Of a stretch of 64,000 nucleotides of DNA, positions 17,331 to 26,549 are shown piece after piece. Made by a program: the position numbers and the translations under genes. The notes beneath the pieces are model-generated. The model ran no database searches. It was given only the letters and a program-made list of their open reading frames with translations, and was not told the origin of the DNA. The stretch is from Paucibacter sp. PLA-PC-4 (lineage in GTDB: Bacteria; Pseudomonadota; Gammaproteobacteria; Burkholderiales; Burkholderiaceae_C). Each line of letters opens with the position of its first letter. Within the stretch, counting starts at the first letter, position 1. The stretch is from contig NZ_JAPFGP010000016.1 of NCBI RefSeq assembly GCF_026241155.1, forward strand, positions 1 to 64,000. The letters run 5' to 3'.

Positions 17331-17759
17331 CTAGCCATCCTGGCGCTCGCGTTGGAGCCAATCTTGTACGGCGCGCTCCACCATCTGCTCCACCATCTGC
17401 TCCACCATCTGCTCCAGACGAGGCGCCAGATGCTGGCGCAACTCCAGCATCAAAGACTCTTGCAGCTGTGCGGTCGCATGCTCCAGCGCAGCACGCAAGC
17501 TGTGTTCCAGCAACTCATCGAGGCCCTGATTCAGCGAAGGTCTCAAGGCCTCACGCAGCCGGTCTACCGTCGCAGCCATAGGTTCCGGCTCAGCGCTAGG
17601 CTCAGCAACTGACGGCGCTGCAGCAAAGCCCAGATCCAGCTCGAAATCCACTTCGTCGTGGACCGGCCCAACGCTTGCCGCTGGCGGCATTGACTGCCAG
17701 CTGCCTTCGTCCAGCACCTCGGTCAGCGTCGGTACGACGCGCGGCGGATGCGGGCTCAA
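17331..17759 (-). CDS. Small coiled-coil protein downstream of holC, unknown
   Basis: A 142-residue hypothetical protein whose ATG overlaps the holC stop (ATGA at 17756-17759). The first half is Pro/Ala/Glu-rich. The second half is predicted helical and amphipathic (DRLREALRPSLNQGLDELLE), ending with the repeated unit EQMV three times, then ERAV. Such proteins sit after holC in Burkholderiales; I know of no assigned role. No signal peptide or membrane segment is visible. Confidence 0.75.
   Translation of the reverse strand: MSPHPPRVVPTLTEVLDEGSWQSMPPAASVGPVHDEVDFELDLGFAAAPSVAEPSAEPEPMAATVDRLREALRPSLNQGLDELLEHSLRAALEHATAQLQESLMLELRQHLAPRLEQMVEQMVEQMVERAVQDWLQRERQDG
17376..17416. repeat. Tandem 12-bp repeat inside the small coiled protein
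   Basis: The unit CTCCACCATCTG is repeated three times without mismatch at 17376-17411, with five more bases of a fourth copy. It encodes EQMV on the minus strand and keeps frame, so copy-number change would lengthen or shorten the helix by four residues per unit. Confidence 0.95.
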
Positions 17760-18184
17760 GCGCCAACCTCGTGATGCGTGACCTCGTGGCCTCCGGCCTT
17801 GTAGGTCTTGAAGCGCTGGCGGCCCGCCTGCACCTGCTCGGGCTCGCGCGACACCACCTCCAGCACACGCTGGAACTTCTCGAAGTCCTCGGGCAGATCG
17901 GGCCCCAGATTCAGCAACACCTCACGATGTGGCTGCTCGCTGGCCCGCTCGGCCAGCACAATCGATGTGGCGGCCAGCAGGGCGGGCTGGGCGCTGCCGT
18001 GCCAGCGCAGGTGCGGCACGAACTCGGTCGGCTCGAAGCTCCACAGCGCGGCATCCAGCCGGTCCAGCAGCGGAGCTGGACCGACCACGGTCACCTTGGC
18101 GCCGCTTTGCTGCGCCTTTCGCAGCAAGCGGCACAGAAAGCTCAGGCGCTCCGGCACATGGGTATAGAAGCTGACAGCCGTCAT
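17756..18184 (-). CDS. holC: DNA polymerase III chi subunit HolC
   Basis: The 142-residue chi subunit of the DNA polymerase III clamp-loader assembly, which links the holoenzyme to single-stranded-DNA-binding protein. The N-terminus VSFYTHVPERLSFLCRLLRK and the following core TVVGPAPLLDRLDAALWSF are typical, and the length is normal. It follows pepA by 25 bases on the same strand, the usual proteobacterial pairing, and overlaps the next small gene by four bases. Confidence 0.94.
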   Translation of the reverse strand: MTAVSFYTHVPERLSFLCRLLRKAQQSGAKVTVVGPAPLLDRLDAALWSFEPTEFVPHLRWHGSAQPALLAATSIVLAERASEQPHREVLLNLGPDLPEDFEKFQRVLEVVSREPEQVQAGRQRFKTYKAGGHEVTHHEVGA

Positions 18185-18209
18185 GCCGGCCTGCCCCGAA
18201 CCATCCTCA

Positions 18210-19670
18210 TCACCGCGCGTGGGACAGCACGAAGTGTGTCAGCAGGCCGACCGGGCGACCCGTGCTGCCCTTGGCGCCGCCGCCCTTCCAGGCGGTGCCG
18301 GCGATGTCCAGATGGCCCCAGCGGTACTTTGAGGCGAATCGCTGCAGGAACTTGGCCGCTGTGATCGAGCCGCCTTCGCGACCGGCCACATTGGCCACAT
18401 CGGCAAAATTGCTCTTCAGTCCCTCTTCGTACTCGTCGTCCAGCGGCATACGCCAGCAGGGATCGAGCGCCGCCTCACCGGCTGCTGACAGCGACGCCGC
18501 CAGCTCGTCGTCGCTGGCATACATGCCGCTGCGCACGCCGCCCAGCGCGATCACGCAGGCGCCGGTCAGTGTGGCCACATCCACCACCACCGCAGGCTTG
18601 AAGCGCTCGGCATAGGTCAGCGCATCGCACAGGATCAGCCGGCCTTCGGCATCGGTGTTCAGGATTTCGATGGTCTGGCCTGACATCGACGTCACGACGT
18701 CACCGGGCTTGACCGCACGCGCGCTAGGCATGTTCTCGCAGGCCGCGATGATCACCACCAGGTTCAGCTTGGGCTTGAGCTCGGCCACCGCGCGCAGCGT
18801 GCCCAGCACGCTGGCTGCGCCACCCATATCGAACTTCATCTCATCCATGCCGGCGCCCGGCTTCAGCGAGATGCCGCCCGAGTCGAAGGTAATGCCCTTG
18901 CCGACGAGGACTACCGGTGCGACCGTCTTTGCCGCACCCTCATAGCGAGCCACGATAAAGCGCAGCGGCTCGTCCGAGCCCTTGGCCACGGACAGGAAAC
19001 TGCCCATACCCAGCTTCTCGACCGCCTTCTGGTCCATCACCTCGACCTTGATGCCATGGCTGCGGCCCAGGGCCTTGGTCTGCTCGGCAAGATAGCTCGG
19101 CGTCGCGTAGTTCGGTGGCAAATTGGCGGCCTCGCGCGCCACCGCAATGCCCGCAGCGATGGCCTCCCCGCGCGCCAGCCCCGTCTTGACCGTCTTTGCG
19201 TCGGCCTTATCGGCCAACAGGGTCAACTTGCCCAGCACAGCGGGCTTGGCCGCGCTGGGCTTGGTGTTGCGGTACACATAGAGCGCTTCAGCGGCAGCCA
19301 GCACGGTCTGCTCGACCAAACCCTCGCTGAGGCCCTCGATGCCAGCAAACGCAACGGCGGCGTGCGCCGCGCCACGGCTCTTGAGCGCCGTCACCGCCGC
19401 AAGCACAGCGGCGCGGGCGGCCTTGATTGAGGGCTTGCCAATGGCCGCCAGCACCAGGCGCGGAGCCTTGATCCCGGCCACGCGCTGCAGCACCAGCGTT
19501 TTGCCGGCCTTCAGCTCGAAATCGCCGAGCTTGATCGCGTCCTTGAGTGCCGAGGCAACGCTGGCATCCAACCCAGCCGGCACGGAATCGCCGCCGACCA
19601 GCAGGATCAAAGCATCGGCGTTGACGCCGGCCAACGCGTCCAAAGACGCAGACTGAGTACGGAAGTCCAT
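18210..19670 (-). CDS. pepA: Leucyl aminopeptidase PepA (M17)
   Basis: Cytosolic dizinc aminopeptidase removing N-terminal residues from peptides, 486 residues. The M17 signature NTDAEGRLIL is present, with metal-ligand segments GKGITFDSGGISLKPG and MKFDMGGAASVLG. I place the start at 19670 (MDFRTQSASL); the reading frame continues upstream to 19799, but that part lies inside lptF on the other strand. It is divergent from lptF with 28 bases between starts, so the two promoters must overlap the neighbouring coding regions. holC follows. Confidence 0.95.
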   Translation of the reverse strand: MDFRTQSASLDALAGVNADALILLVGGDSVPAGLDASVASALKDAIKLGDFELKAGKTLVLQRVAGIKAPRLVLAAIGKPSIKAARAAVLAAVTALKSRGAAHAAVAFAGIEGLSEGLVEQTVLAAAEALYVYRNTKPSAAKPAVLGKLTLLADKADAKTVKTGLARGEAIAAGIAVAREAANLPPNYATPSYLAEQTKALGRSHGIKVEVMDQKAVEKLGMGSFLSVAKGSDEPLRFIVARYEGAAKTVAPVVLVGKGITFDSGGISLKPGAGMDEMKFDMGGAASVLGTLRAVAELKPKLNLVVIIAACENMPSARAVKPGDVVTSMSGQTIEILNTDAEGRLILCDALTYAERFKPAVVVDVATLTGACVIALGGVRSGMYASDDELAASLSAAGEAALDPCWRMPLDDEYEEGLKSNFADVANVAGREGGSITAAKFLQRFASKYRWGHLDIAGTAWKGGGAKGSTGRPVGLLTHFVLSHAR

Positions 19671-19698
19671 AATGTCGTGGAATAAGTAAAGTGCCCGG

Positions 19699-20820
19699 AT
19701 GTTATTCGATTCCACCGTACGCAAAGAGCTGGCGCGCAGCTTCGGCGTGACCCTCGTGGTCATCCTGACTATCGTCCTGACCATGATGTTGATCCGCACT
19801 CTCGGCCAGGCGGCGGGCGGCAGCGTGGCACCGCAGGACGTGCTGCTGCTGATGGGTTATGCCGCCCTGGGCCATCTGCCGACCATGCTCAGCCTGTCGC
19901 TGTTCATCGCCATCGTCGCAACCCTGGGCCGTATGTACCGCGAGTCTGAGATGACGATCTGGTTTTCCAGCGGGATAGGACTATCGCGCTTCGTCAAGCC
20001 GGTGCTACGCACCGCCTGGCCGGTGTTGATCGTGATCCTCGCGCTGGTGCTAGTGGTCTGGCCCTGGGGCAACCGAAACAGCGCCCAGCTCAGGGAGAGT
20101 TACGAGAAACGCTCGGATCTGTCGCGCGTCGCCCCGGGTCAGTTCCAAAGCTCGCGAGACGGCTCCCGAGTCTTCTTCATCGACCGCGACAGCGACGGCG
20201 GCAATGGCGGGAGGGTCGGCCGCAACGTCTTTATCCTCAGCAATACCGAGCACAGTGAGTCGGTCACGACCTCGCACAAAGGCCAGATCGAACTGGAGGA
20301 CGGCGACCGTTACCTGGTGCTGGAGAAAGGCCAGCGCAACGAGATGAACCGGCAAAGCGGCGAGAAAAGCCTGGCCCGCTTCGAGCGCTACAGGCTGCTG
20401 GCCGACAGCCAGGTGATGCGCTCGGTGGAGGCCCTGCCACCCAAAGCTATGGACACACTGGACCTGCTGCGCAGCGCCAACTTGCGCCAACGCGGCGAGC
20501 TGACCTGGCGCCTGGGCATCGCGTTGGGCGCGGTCAATATGGTGCTACTGGGCATCGGTATGTCGGCAGCCAACCCACGCCGGGCCAATAACTGGAACCT
20601 GCTGTTCGCCTTGCTCAGCTTTGTGGTGTATTTCAATCTGATAAACCTGTCCCAGTCCTGGGTCGCCGCCGGACGTATGGGCATGGGCGGCGCGTTGACG
20701 ACCGTGCATGGCGGTGCCCTCTTCATCGCCATGACCCTGCTGTGGCTGCGCGACCAAGGCAACCGGCTCCTGCTGCCCAGGCGCAACAGCGCCCGAACGA
20801 CCAAGGGAGCCGCCGCTTGA
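19699..20820 (+). CDS. lptF: LPS export permease LptF
   Basis: A 373-residue inner-membrane permease of the LptB2FG ABC transporter that lifts lipopolysaccharide from the inner membrane. The start MLFDSTVRKELARSF and three helices are followed by a large periplasmic beta-jellyroll region (about 125-265) and three C-terminal helices. It is divergent from pepA, as in many Gram-negatives, and overlaps lptG by four bases. Confidence 0.96.
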   Translation: MLFDSTVRKELARSFGVTLVVILTIVLTMMLIRTLGQAAGGSVAPQDVLLLMGYAALGHLPTMLSLSLFIAIVATLGRMYRESEMTIWFSSGIGLSRFVKPVLRTAWPVLIVILALVLVVWPWGNRNSAQLRESYEKRSDLSRVAPGQFQSSRDGSRVFFIDRDSDGGNGGRVGRNVFILSNTEHSESVTTSHKGQIELEDGDRYLVLEKGQRNEMNRQSGEKSLARFERYRLLADSQVMRSVEALPPKAMDTLDLLRSANLRQRGELTWRLGIALGAVNMVLLGIGMSAANPRRANNWNLLFALLSFVVYFNLINLSQSWVAAGRMGMGGALTTVHGGALFIAMTLLWLRDQGNRLLLPRRNSARTTKGAAA

Positions 20821-21926
20821 GAACCGTCCGCAGCCTGCTCTACCGTGACATCCTGGGCTCGGTGCTGTTCGTCGTGCTGGCCTTCTTGTCGCTGTTCTAC
20901 TTCATCGACTTTGTCGACGAACTCGACCGGCTGGGTCGCCGCGGGATCGGTGCCGGTCAGGCTGCCTGGCTGTCCCTGCTGGAACAGCCAGGCCACTTCT
21001 ACGAGCTTTTCCCGATCGCGGTGCTGATCGGCAGCATCTACTCGCTGGCCCGCATGGCCCAGTCCAGCGAGTTCACGATTTTGCGCACCGGCGGCCTAGG
21101 CCCCGGTCGTGCGCTGAGCCTGCTGACCACTCTCGCTTTGGGCTTTGCAGCGCTGACCTTTGTGGTGGGCGACTACGTCGCCCCGCAGTTCGAGCGCCAG
21201 GCCGAGCAGCAACGCGCCCGGCTGACCGGCGGCGTCGCCCGCAGCGGCAACAGCGCCTGGCTTAAGGACAAGCAACAGATCGATGGCGTCGAGCGCAGTT
21301 ACTCGGTCAATGTGCAGCGCGCCAAGGCGCCAGGTGAACTGGACAAGGTGCGCATCTTCGAATTCGACGCCCAAGGCAGCCTGATGTCGCGCACCGAAGC
21401 GGCCAGCGCCAAGGTCGAACCCAACGGCGTCTGGCGCCTCAGCGATGTCCTCCAAACCCGTTGGCAGGTTTCGGCAAACAGCACGCCTCAGGTCAGCGAG
21501 CTGAAGCTGCCCACGCTGGACTGGCCCAGCGGCCTGACCATCAACGTGATCAGCGCCGCCTTGCTGCCAGCCAAGACCATGTCGACCGCCGAGCTCTATC
21601 GCTACACCCAGCATCTGTCAGCCCAGGAGCAGTCGGCCCAACAGCATGACATCCAGTTCTGGCGCAAGGCCTTCTACCCCTTCGCCTGCCTGGTGATGGT
21701 GGCACTCGCCCTGCCCTTCGCCTATTTGCACGGCCGCGCCGGGGGCATCAGCCTGAAGGTCTTTGGCGGCATCATGCTCGGCATCAGCTTTGTGCTGCTG
21801 AATAATCTGGCCGGCCATCTGGGCCTGCTCAAGGGCTGGACGCCGTGGGCGGTGGCCGCCACGCCCAGTCTCATCTATCTAGGCATTTCGCTGGCCGCCT
21901 TTGGCTGGCTGGTGCGTTACCGCTGA
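20817..21926 (+). CDS. lptG: LPS export permease LptG
   Basis: Partner permease of LptF, 369 residues, same fold of six helices and a periplasmic domain. The best start is the TTG at 20817 (LRTVRSLLYRDIL), which overlaps the lptF stop as TTGA and has AAGGGAG about eight bases upstream. The in-frame ATG at 20742 would add 25 Arg/Gln/Pro-rich residues inside lptF and is unlikely. Overlap suggests coupled synthesis of the two permeases in equal amounts. Confidence 0.94.
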   Translation: MRTVRSLLYRDILGSVLFVVLAFLSLFYFIDFVDELDRLGRRGIGAGQAAWLSLLEQPGHFYELFPIAVLIGSIYSLARMAQSSEFTILRTGGLGPGRALSLLTTLALGFAALTFVVGDYVAPQFERQAEQQRARLTGGVARSGNSAWLKDKQQIDGVERSYSVNVQRAKAPGELDKVRIFEFDAQGSLMSRTEAASAKVEPNGVWRLSDVLQTRWQVSANSTPQVSELKLPTLDWPSGLTINVISAALLPAKTMSTAELYRYTQHLSAQEQSAQQHDIQFWRKAFYPFACLVMVALALPFAYLHGRAGGISLKVFGGIMLGISFVLLNNLAGHLGLLKGWTPWAVAATPSLIYLGISLAAFGWLVRYR

Positions 21927-21934
21927 ACCACTGA

Positions 21935-22324
21935 ATGGACCCAAAGATGGACGGCATCCTTTTGTTTGCCCATGGTGCACGCGACCCGGCCTGGGCCCGA
22001 CCGTTCGAGGAGGTCTCGCGCCGTATCTGCGCGCAGCGGCCCGACATGCCGGTGAGCCTGGCCTACCTGGAATTCCTGTCGCCCGGCATCGCAGAGGCCG
22101 GGCAGCGCCTGGCCACCATGGGCTGCCAGCGCATCCATATCGTGCCTCTATTCCTGGGCGGCGGGGGCCATGTGCGGCGAGACGTGCCGCCACTGGTCGA
22201 GCAGTTGCGCCAGCAGCATGCCGGCGTGCAATGGCTACTGCACCCGGCCATCGGCGAGCAAGATCCCGTCATGCAAGCCATGGCCGAGGCCAGCCTGGCC
22301 TTCACCTGCGCACCCACCGCATGA
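21935..22324 (+). CDS. CbiX/SirB-like small chelatase
   Basis: A 129-residue single-domain chelatase of the CbiX family, which inserts cobalt, nickel or iron into sirohydrochlorin-type rings. ILLFAHGARDPAWARPFEEV carries the active-site His, and IVPLFLGGGGHVRRDVP has the second conserved His. The short length matches CbiX-S rather than the two-domain form. Beside cysB, a siroheme role in sulfite reduction is plausible. Its TGA overlaps the cysB ATG. Starts at 21935 and 21947 are both possible. Confidence 0.88.
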   Translation: MDPKMDGILLFAHGARDPAWARPFEEVSRRICAQRPDMPVSLAYLEFLSPGIAEAGQRLATMGCQRIHIVPLFLGGGGHVRRDVPPLVEQLRQQHAGVQWLLHPAIGEQDPVMQAMAEASLAFTCAPTA

Positions 22325-23265
22325 ACCTGCATCAATTCCGCTTTGTCCAGGAAGCGGCACGCCGCAACCTCAACCTCACCGAGACCGCGAAGGCCCTGTT
22401 TACCTCGCAGCCCGGCGTCTCCAAGGCCATACTGGAGCTAGAGGAAGAGCTGGGAGTCGACATCTTCTCGCGCCACGGCAAGCGGCTGCGCCGCATCACC
22501 GAACCTGGCCTGCAGGTGCTGAAATCGATCGAGATCATCATGCGCGAAGTCGGCAACCTCAAGCGCATAGGCGAGGAGTACTCGAAGCAGGACGCCGGCA
22601 CCCTGTCGATCGCCACCACACACACCCAGGCCCGCTATGTGCTGCCAGGCCCGGTGTCCCAGCTGCGCCGCCAGTTTCCGCAGGTCCATGTCAGCTTGCA
22701 CCAGGGCAACCCTGAGCAGGTCGCTCGCATGCTGATCGACGAGACAGCCGATGTCGGTCTGGCTACCGAGGCAATGTCCGAGCATGAGGAGCTGGTCTCG
22801 CTGCCCTGCTACGAATGGCAACATGTGCTGGTCGTGCCGGCAGGCCACCCGCTTGCCCAGATCGACCGGGTCAGCTTGGAGCAACTGGCGGCCGAGCCTC
22901 TGGTCTCCTATCACCCCAGTTTCACCGGCCGCACCCGCATCGACCGCGCCTTCGCAGCCCGACATCTGAAGCCAAATATCGTGCTGGAGGCAATCGACTC
23001 CGACGTTATCAAGACCTATGTCAAGCTGGGCATGGGCGCGGGCATCGTCGCCGAGATGGCGGTGCGAGAGGACCCGCCCGGCGGTGAACTGGTCTCGCGC
23101 CCGCTGGGCCATTTGTTTGGCCAGAACGTCGCCCGCATCGCCTTCAAGCGGGGCGCTTATCTGCGCAACTATGTCTACGCCTTTGCCGAGCTGCTGTCTG
23201 ACCGGCTCGACAAAAAGCTGCTCGAGCGCGCGATGAGCGGCGACACCAGCGACTATGGACTTTGA
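22321..23265 (+). CDS. cysB: LysR-family regulator CysB
   Basis: A 314-residue LysR-type activator of sulfate assimilation genes, responding to acetylserine. The N-terminal winged HTH contains NLNLTETAKALFTSQPGVSK, diagnostic for CysB/Cbl, and the effector domain starts SIATTHTQARYVLP. The length is slightly below E. coli CysB (324). The ATG at 22321 overlaps the chelatase stop, linking a siroheme-type enzyme with the sulfur regulator. Confidence 0.93.
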   Translation: MNLHQFRFVQEAARRNLNLTETAKALFTSQPGVSKAILELEEELGVDIFSRHGKRLRRITEPGLQVLKSIEIIMREVGNLKRIGEEYSKQDAGTLSIATTHTQARYVLPGPVSQLRRQFPQVHVSLHQGNPEQVARMLIDETADVGLATEAMSEHEELVSLPCYEWQHVLVVPAGHPLAQIDRVSLEQLAAEPLVSYHPSFTGRTRIDRAFAARHLKPNIVLEAIDSDVIKTYVKLGMGAGIVAEMAVREDPPGGELVSRPLGHLFGQNVARIAFKRGAYLRNYVYAFAELLSDRLDKKLLERAMSGDTSDYGL

Positions 23266-23311
23266 CGACTGCCTTTGATGGCTGCGTTTGTCTCCCGAGA
23301 CCCCAATAACC

Positions 23312-24454
23312 ATGCGATTGCACAGCCGCCTGCCCCATGTGGGCACCACGATCTTCAGCACCATGTCGGCACTGGCCCATCAGCATCAGGCCGTCAACCT
23401 CGGCCAGGGCTTTCCCGACTTCGATTGCGATCCGCGCCTGCTTGACGCCGTCGGCCGCGCGATGGCCGGTGGCCACAACCAGTACCCGCCAATGCCCGGC
23501 GTGCTGCTGCTTCGCGAGGCGGTCTCGGCCAAGATCGAAGCCCTGTACGGGCACCACTACGACCCCGGAAGCGAAATCACCATCACCGCCGGTGCCACCC
23601 AGGGCATCTTCACGACGTTGCTGGCCATCGTGCATCCAGGCGACGAGGTCATCGTGCTGGAGCCCTGCTACGACAGCTATGCGCCCAATATCGAGCTGGC
23701 CGGCGGGGTCATCGTACGCGTACCGCTGACGCCGGGCAGTTTTCGCCCCGACTTCGAGCGCATCGCCGCCGCAATCAGCCCGCGCACCCGCGCGCTGATC
23801 ATCAACACACCGCACAACCCCAGCGCCACCGTTTGGAGCGATGCCGAGATGCGGCAACTTGCCACGCTCCTAGAGGGCACCGAGGTGCTGCTGATCAGCG
23901 ACGAGGTCTACGAGCATATGGTGTTCGACGGCCAGGCCCACCAAAGCGTGGCGCGTCTTCCTGAGCTGGCGGCACGCAGCTTCGTGATCTCCAGCTTCGG
24001 CAAGACCTACCACGTCACCGGCTGGAAGGTCGGCTATGTGGCTGCGCCGGTGGCGCTGTCGGCCGAGTTCCGCAAGGTGCACCAGTTCAATGTGTTCACC
24101 GTCAACACCCCGGTACAGCACGGCCTGGCCGCTTACATGGTCGACCCGGCACCCTACACGGGGCTGCCGGACTTCTACCAGCGCAAGCGTGATCTCTTCG
24201 CGGCCGGCCTGACCGGCAGCCGCTTCAAGCTGCTGCGGACCCAGGGCAGCTACTTTCAGTGCGTTGATTATTCGGCCATCAGTGCGCTAGGTGATGCCGA
24301 GTTCTGTCAATGGCTGACGCGCGAGGTCGGTGTCGCCGCGATCCCGCTTTCGGCCTTTTATGCCGGAGGCAGCAGCGCGCCCGTCATCCGCTTTTGCTTC
24401 GCTAAGCAGGACGAGACCCTAAGTCTGGCACTGAGCAAGCTCGGTGGGCTCTGA
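23312..24454 (+). CDS. PLP-dependent aminotransferase, YbdL/KynT-like
   Basis: A class I fold aminotransferase of about 380 residues, close to YbdL-type methionine aminotransferases. The segments NLGQGFPDFDCD, TAGATQGIF-like ITAGATQGIFTTL, NTPHNPSATVW and the PLP-lysine region SSFGKTYHVTGWKVGY are all present. The ATG at 23312 (MRLHSRLPHVG) is preferred; a TTG at 23288 adds eight residues. It follows cysB by 46 bases, consistent with a role in sulfur amino acid turnover. Confidence 0.87.
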   Translation: MRLHSRLPHVGTTIFSTMSALAHQHQAVNLGQGFPDFDCDPRLLDAVGRAMAGGHNQYPPMPGVLLLREAVSAKIEALYGHHYDPGSEITITAGATQGIFTTLLAIVHPGDEVIVLEPCYDSYAPNIELAGGVIVRVPLTPGSFRPDFERIAAAISPRTRALIINTPHNPSATVWSDAEMRQLATLLEGTEVLLISDEVYEHMVFDGQAHQSVARLPELAARSFVISSFGKTYHVTGWKVGYVAAPVALSAEFRKVHQFNVFTVNTPVQHGLAAYMVDPAPYTGLPDFYQRKRDLFAAGLTGSRFKLLRTQGSYFQCVDYSAISALGDAEFCQWLTREVGVAAIPLSAFYAGGSSAPVIRFCFAKQDETLSLALSKLGGL

Positions 24455-24466
24455 GCCGGCCGCGGA

Positions 24467-26353
24467 TTAGGGGCGCTCGGGTTCGTCCAAAGAGATATCG
24501 ACCTCCAGCGTCTGCGATTGCGGCGGACGCTGGCTGGCCGGCGGCTGCCAAGCCATCGTCGCCATCATGCCGCTGGAGCCGGGCGTATCCAGCGGCAGGA
24601 ACAGATCGATCTCGTCGCCGCGTACCTCGTGCTCAGACAGGTCCCGAGCGACGCCGTAAAGCATCAGCAGCTCACGGTAGCTTTGCAGATCCAGCAGGCC
24701 GCCGTCAAGACCTGACCCTTGCGGACTTCCCGTCAGCAAGCGTTGCAGCAAGGCCATGCAGGCCCCGCTGTCGCGCCAGCAGGCCTGCAGCAGCGCCAGC
24801 GTTGATGACTGAGCCTGCAGCCCGGCACTGGCACCGATGGCAGGTCCCCAGGCTGGCGCCGAGATGCCGAATGCGGCGGCGTATCGCTGGGCGGCAATGG
24901 CGAACGCCGCCTCATCGCCGCGCCGTTGCAAGACCTCCAGCAGCTTCAGATGCGGCAGGGCGACCTCGGCGCCCGAACCTTGCAGACGACTCTCCAGCAG
25001 CTCAATCGCCGCCGCGTCCTGCCCCAGCACCATGAAGAAATCAATCTGCTGCTCCAGATCGATCAGTTCCTCCACCGTGACGGTGCAGGCCACGTTATTG
25101 GCCGGGACATCCGAGACCAGCGTGCCGGCCGGTGGTGCATCCACCAGCTGGAGGCCGATTGGCTCCGGCGCCACCTTTAGCGCAGCGACAACAGGCGGCT
25201 GTAGACTTGGCGCCACCGCGGCGACCAAGCTGGGAAGTGCCAGGGTTGGTTCATCCTGTGCCGTCAAGGCGCCCCAGTGAGACATGACCTCGACTGCCGC
25301 AGGCGCGGCCCCAGCAGCCGGCACTGCAGCCGTCGGCACTGCCGGCTTGCTCGGCTCGGCGGGCGCCACCGGATCAGCCGCACGCTCAGAGCGCGCCTGG
25401 TCCCACCAGGCCGATTCCTGTGACAGTTGCTCGCCGCGACGACTGCGCCAGAAGTACAGACTGCTGCCCGCCAGCATCAGGCTCAACAGCCCCAGTGCGT
25501 ACACCCAGGGACCCTGCGAGCCCGCCGACTGAGCCTCGACCAACCGCTGGCTGACCAGTTTGAGCTCCTGACGGGTGGCCTGGTTCTCGGCCTGCAACTT
25601 CAGCAGGGTCTGTTCAAGCTGAGCCAGGCGGGCCTGCGTAGCCGCATCAGGAGCCGATGCGGCAGCGGCTGCCGACGCTGCCGACGCTGCCGGCGCGGCC
25701 GCCAGCACCTCGGCCGGCTCGAGCATCAGCATCGGGGCCGGGCTAGGTTTGGGGCTGCGGGCCGGACGCCGGGGCCGCGACGGCGCCTTGGCAACAGGTT
25801 TTGCCACCGGGGGAGCTGAGGCCGCTGACGCGGGGGCCTGACCCGGCGCCAGCAAGGCCTCGGGCATGGCCTGGGCAGTGGCCAGCGCGGCACTCAGCGC
25901 CGGCGAATACTGGCGCAACACCGGCTCCGGCACAGCGGCCGGTGTGGTAGCCGCCCCCGGCGGATCGATGAAGGCGATGTACTGGCGGGTAAAACGCGCC
26001 GGACAACCCAGGCTCAGATTGATCGTCACCAGCGGCTCGTCGACCTGCACCAGGCTTTGCAGCCGCACCGCGCGCACCGCCGCCTCGCCCTCACCCTCCA
26101 GTTGCAGCTGGATCAGATTGGCAGGGACCCGCGATTCCCCGGCCAGCACCTCGGCCCGCACACAGTCTAAGCTCAGGGTCTCTCCGCTGGCCAGCCGCAC
26201 GGGGAACACCAGGTTCAGCGACTGCCCGAGCGCCGACAGGGTCAGCGGACGCCCGACACCCAGAGCCTGCACGGGGCCTAGCGCTGCCGCACTGAGGACA
26301 AACACGCTAAGAACGCGGGGGGGCAAACCCTTGCGAGACAAGGCTCGGTACAT
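24467..26353 (-). CDS. fimV: FimV-family polar/type IV pilus assembly protein
   Basis: A 628-residue FimV-like protein. A signal sequence ends near PVQALGVGRPLT, the typical FimV N-terminus (LGxxxxxSxLGQ). A Pro/Ala-rich linker and a coiled coil (about 235-270) precede one membrane helix (GPWVYALGLLSLMLAG, about 283-300) and an acidic cytoplasmic part with a TPR-like region. The periplasmic LysM motif of many FimV proteins is not evident. FimV organises polar landmarks, type IV pili and twitching. It converges with the aminotransferase and is divergent from the Crp/Fnr gene. Confidence 0.85.
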   Translation of the reverse strand: MYRALSRKGLPPRVLSVFVLSAAALGPVQALGVGRPLTLSALGQSLNLVFPVRLASGETLSLDCVRAEVLAGESRVPANLIQLQLEGEGEAAVRAVRLQSLVQVDEPLVTINLSLGCPARFTRQYIAFIDPPGAATTPAAVPEPVLRQYSPALSAALATAQAMPEALLAPGQAPASAASAPPVAKPVAKAPSRPRRPARSPKPSPAPMLMLEPAEVLAAAPAASAASAAAAASAPDAATQARLAQLEQTLLKLQAENQATRQELKLVSQRLVEAQSAGSQGPWVYALGLLSLMLAGSSLYFWRSRRGEQLSQESAWWDQARSERAADPVAPAEPSKPAVPTAAVPAAGAAPAAVEVMSHWGALTAQDEPTLALPSLVAAVAPSLQPPVVAALKVAPEPIGLQLVDAPPAGTLVSDVPANNVACTVTVEELIDLEQQIDFFMVLGQDAAAIELLESRLQGSGAEVALPHLKLLEVLQRRGDEAAFAIAAQRYAAAFGISAPAWGPAIGASAGLQAQSSTLALLQACWRDSGACMALLQRLLTGSPQGSGLDGGLLDLQSYRELLMLYGVARDLSEHEVRGDEIDLFLPLDTPGSSGMMATMAWQPPASQRPPQSQTLEVDISLDEPERP

Positions 26354-26549
26354 GCAGGGATGATCTGTTGTTTGCTGGGCACTCTAGCATGTCGGGCACC
26401 ACAACAAGTGCGGTCAAACCCAGCATCAGCACACCAAAGCCGCAGCTGTTCCATTGTTCACACAGTGCCCGCCTCTTGGCAGCGTCGCAGCAGACTCATG
26501 GACAATGACCGAGAAGGGCAGCCTGTAGCTGTCACGTCAGCGACTAAGC

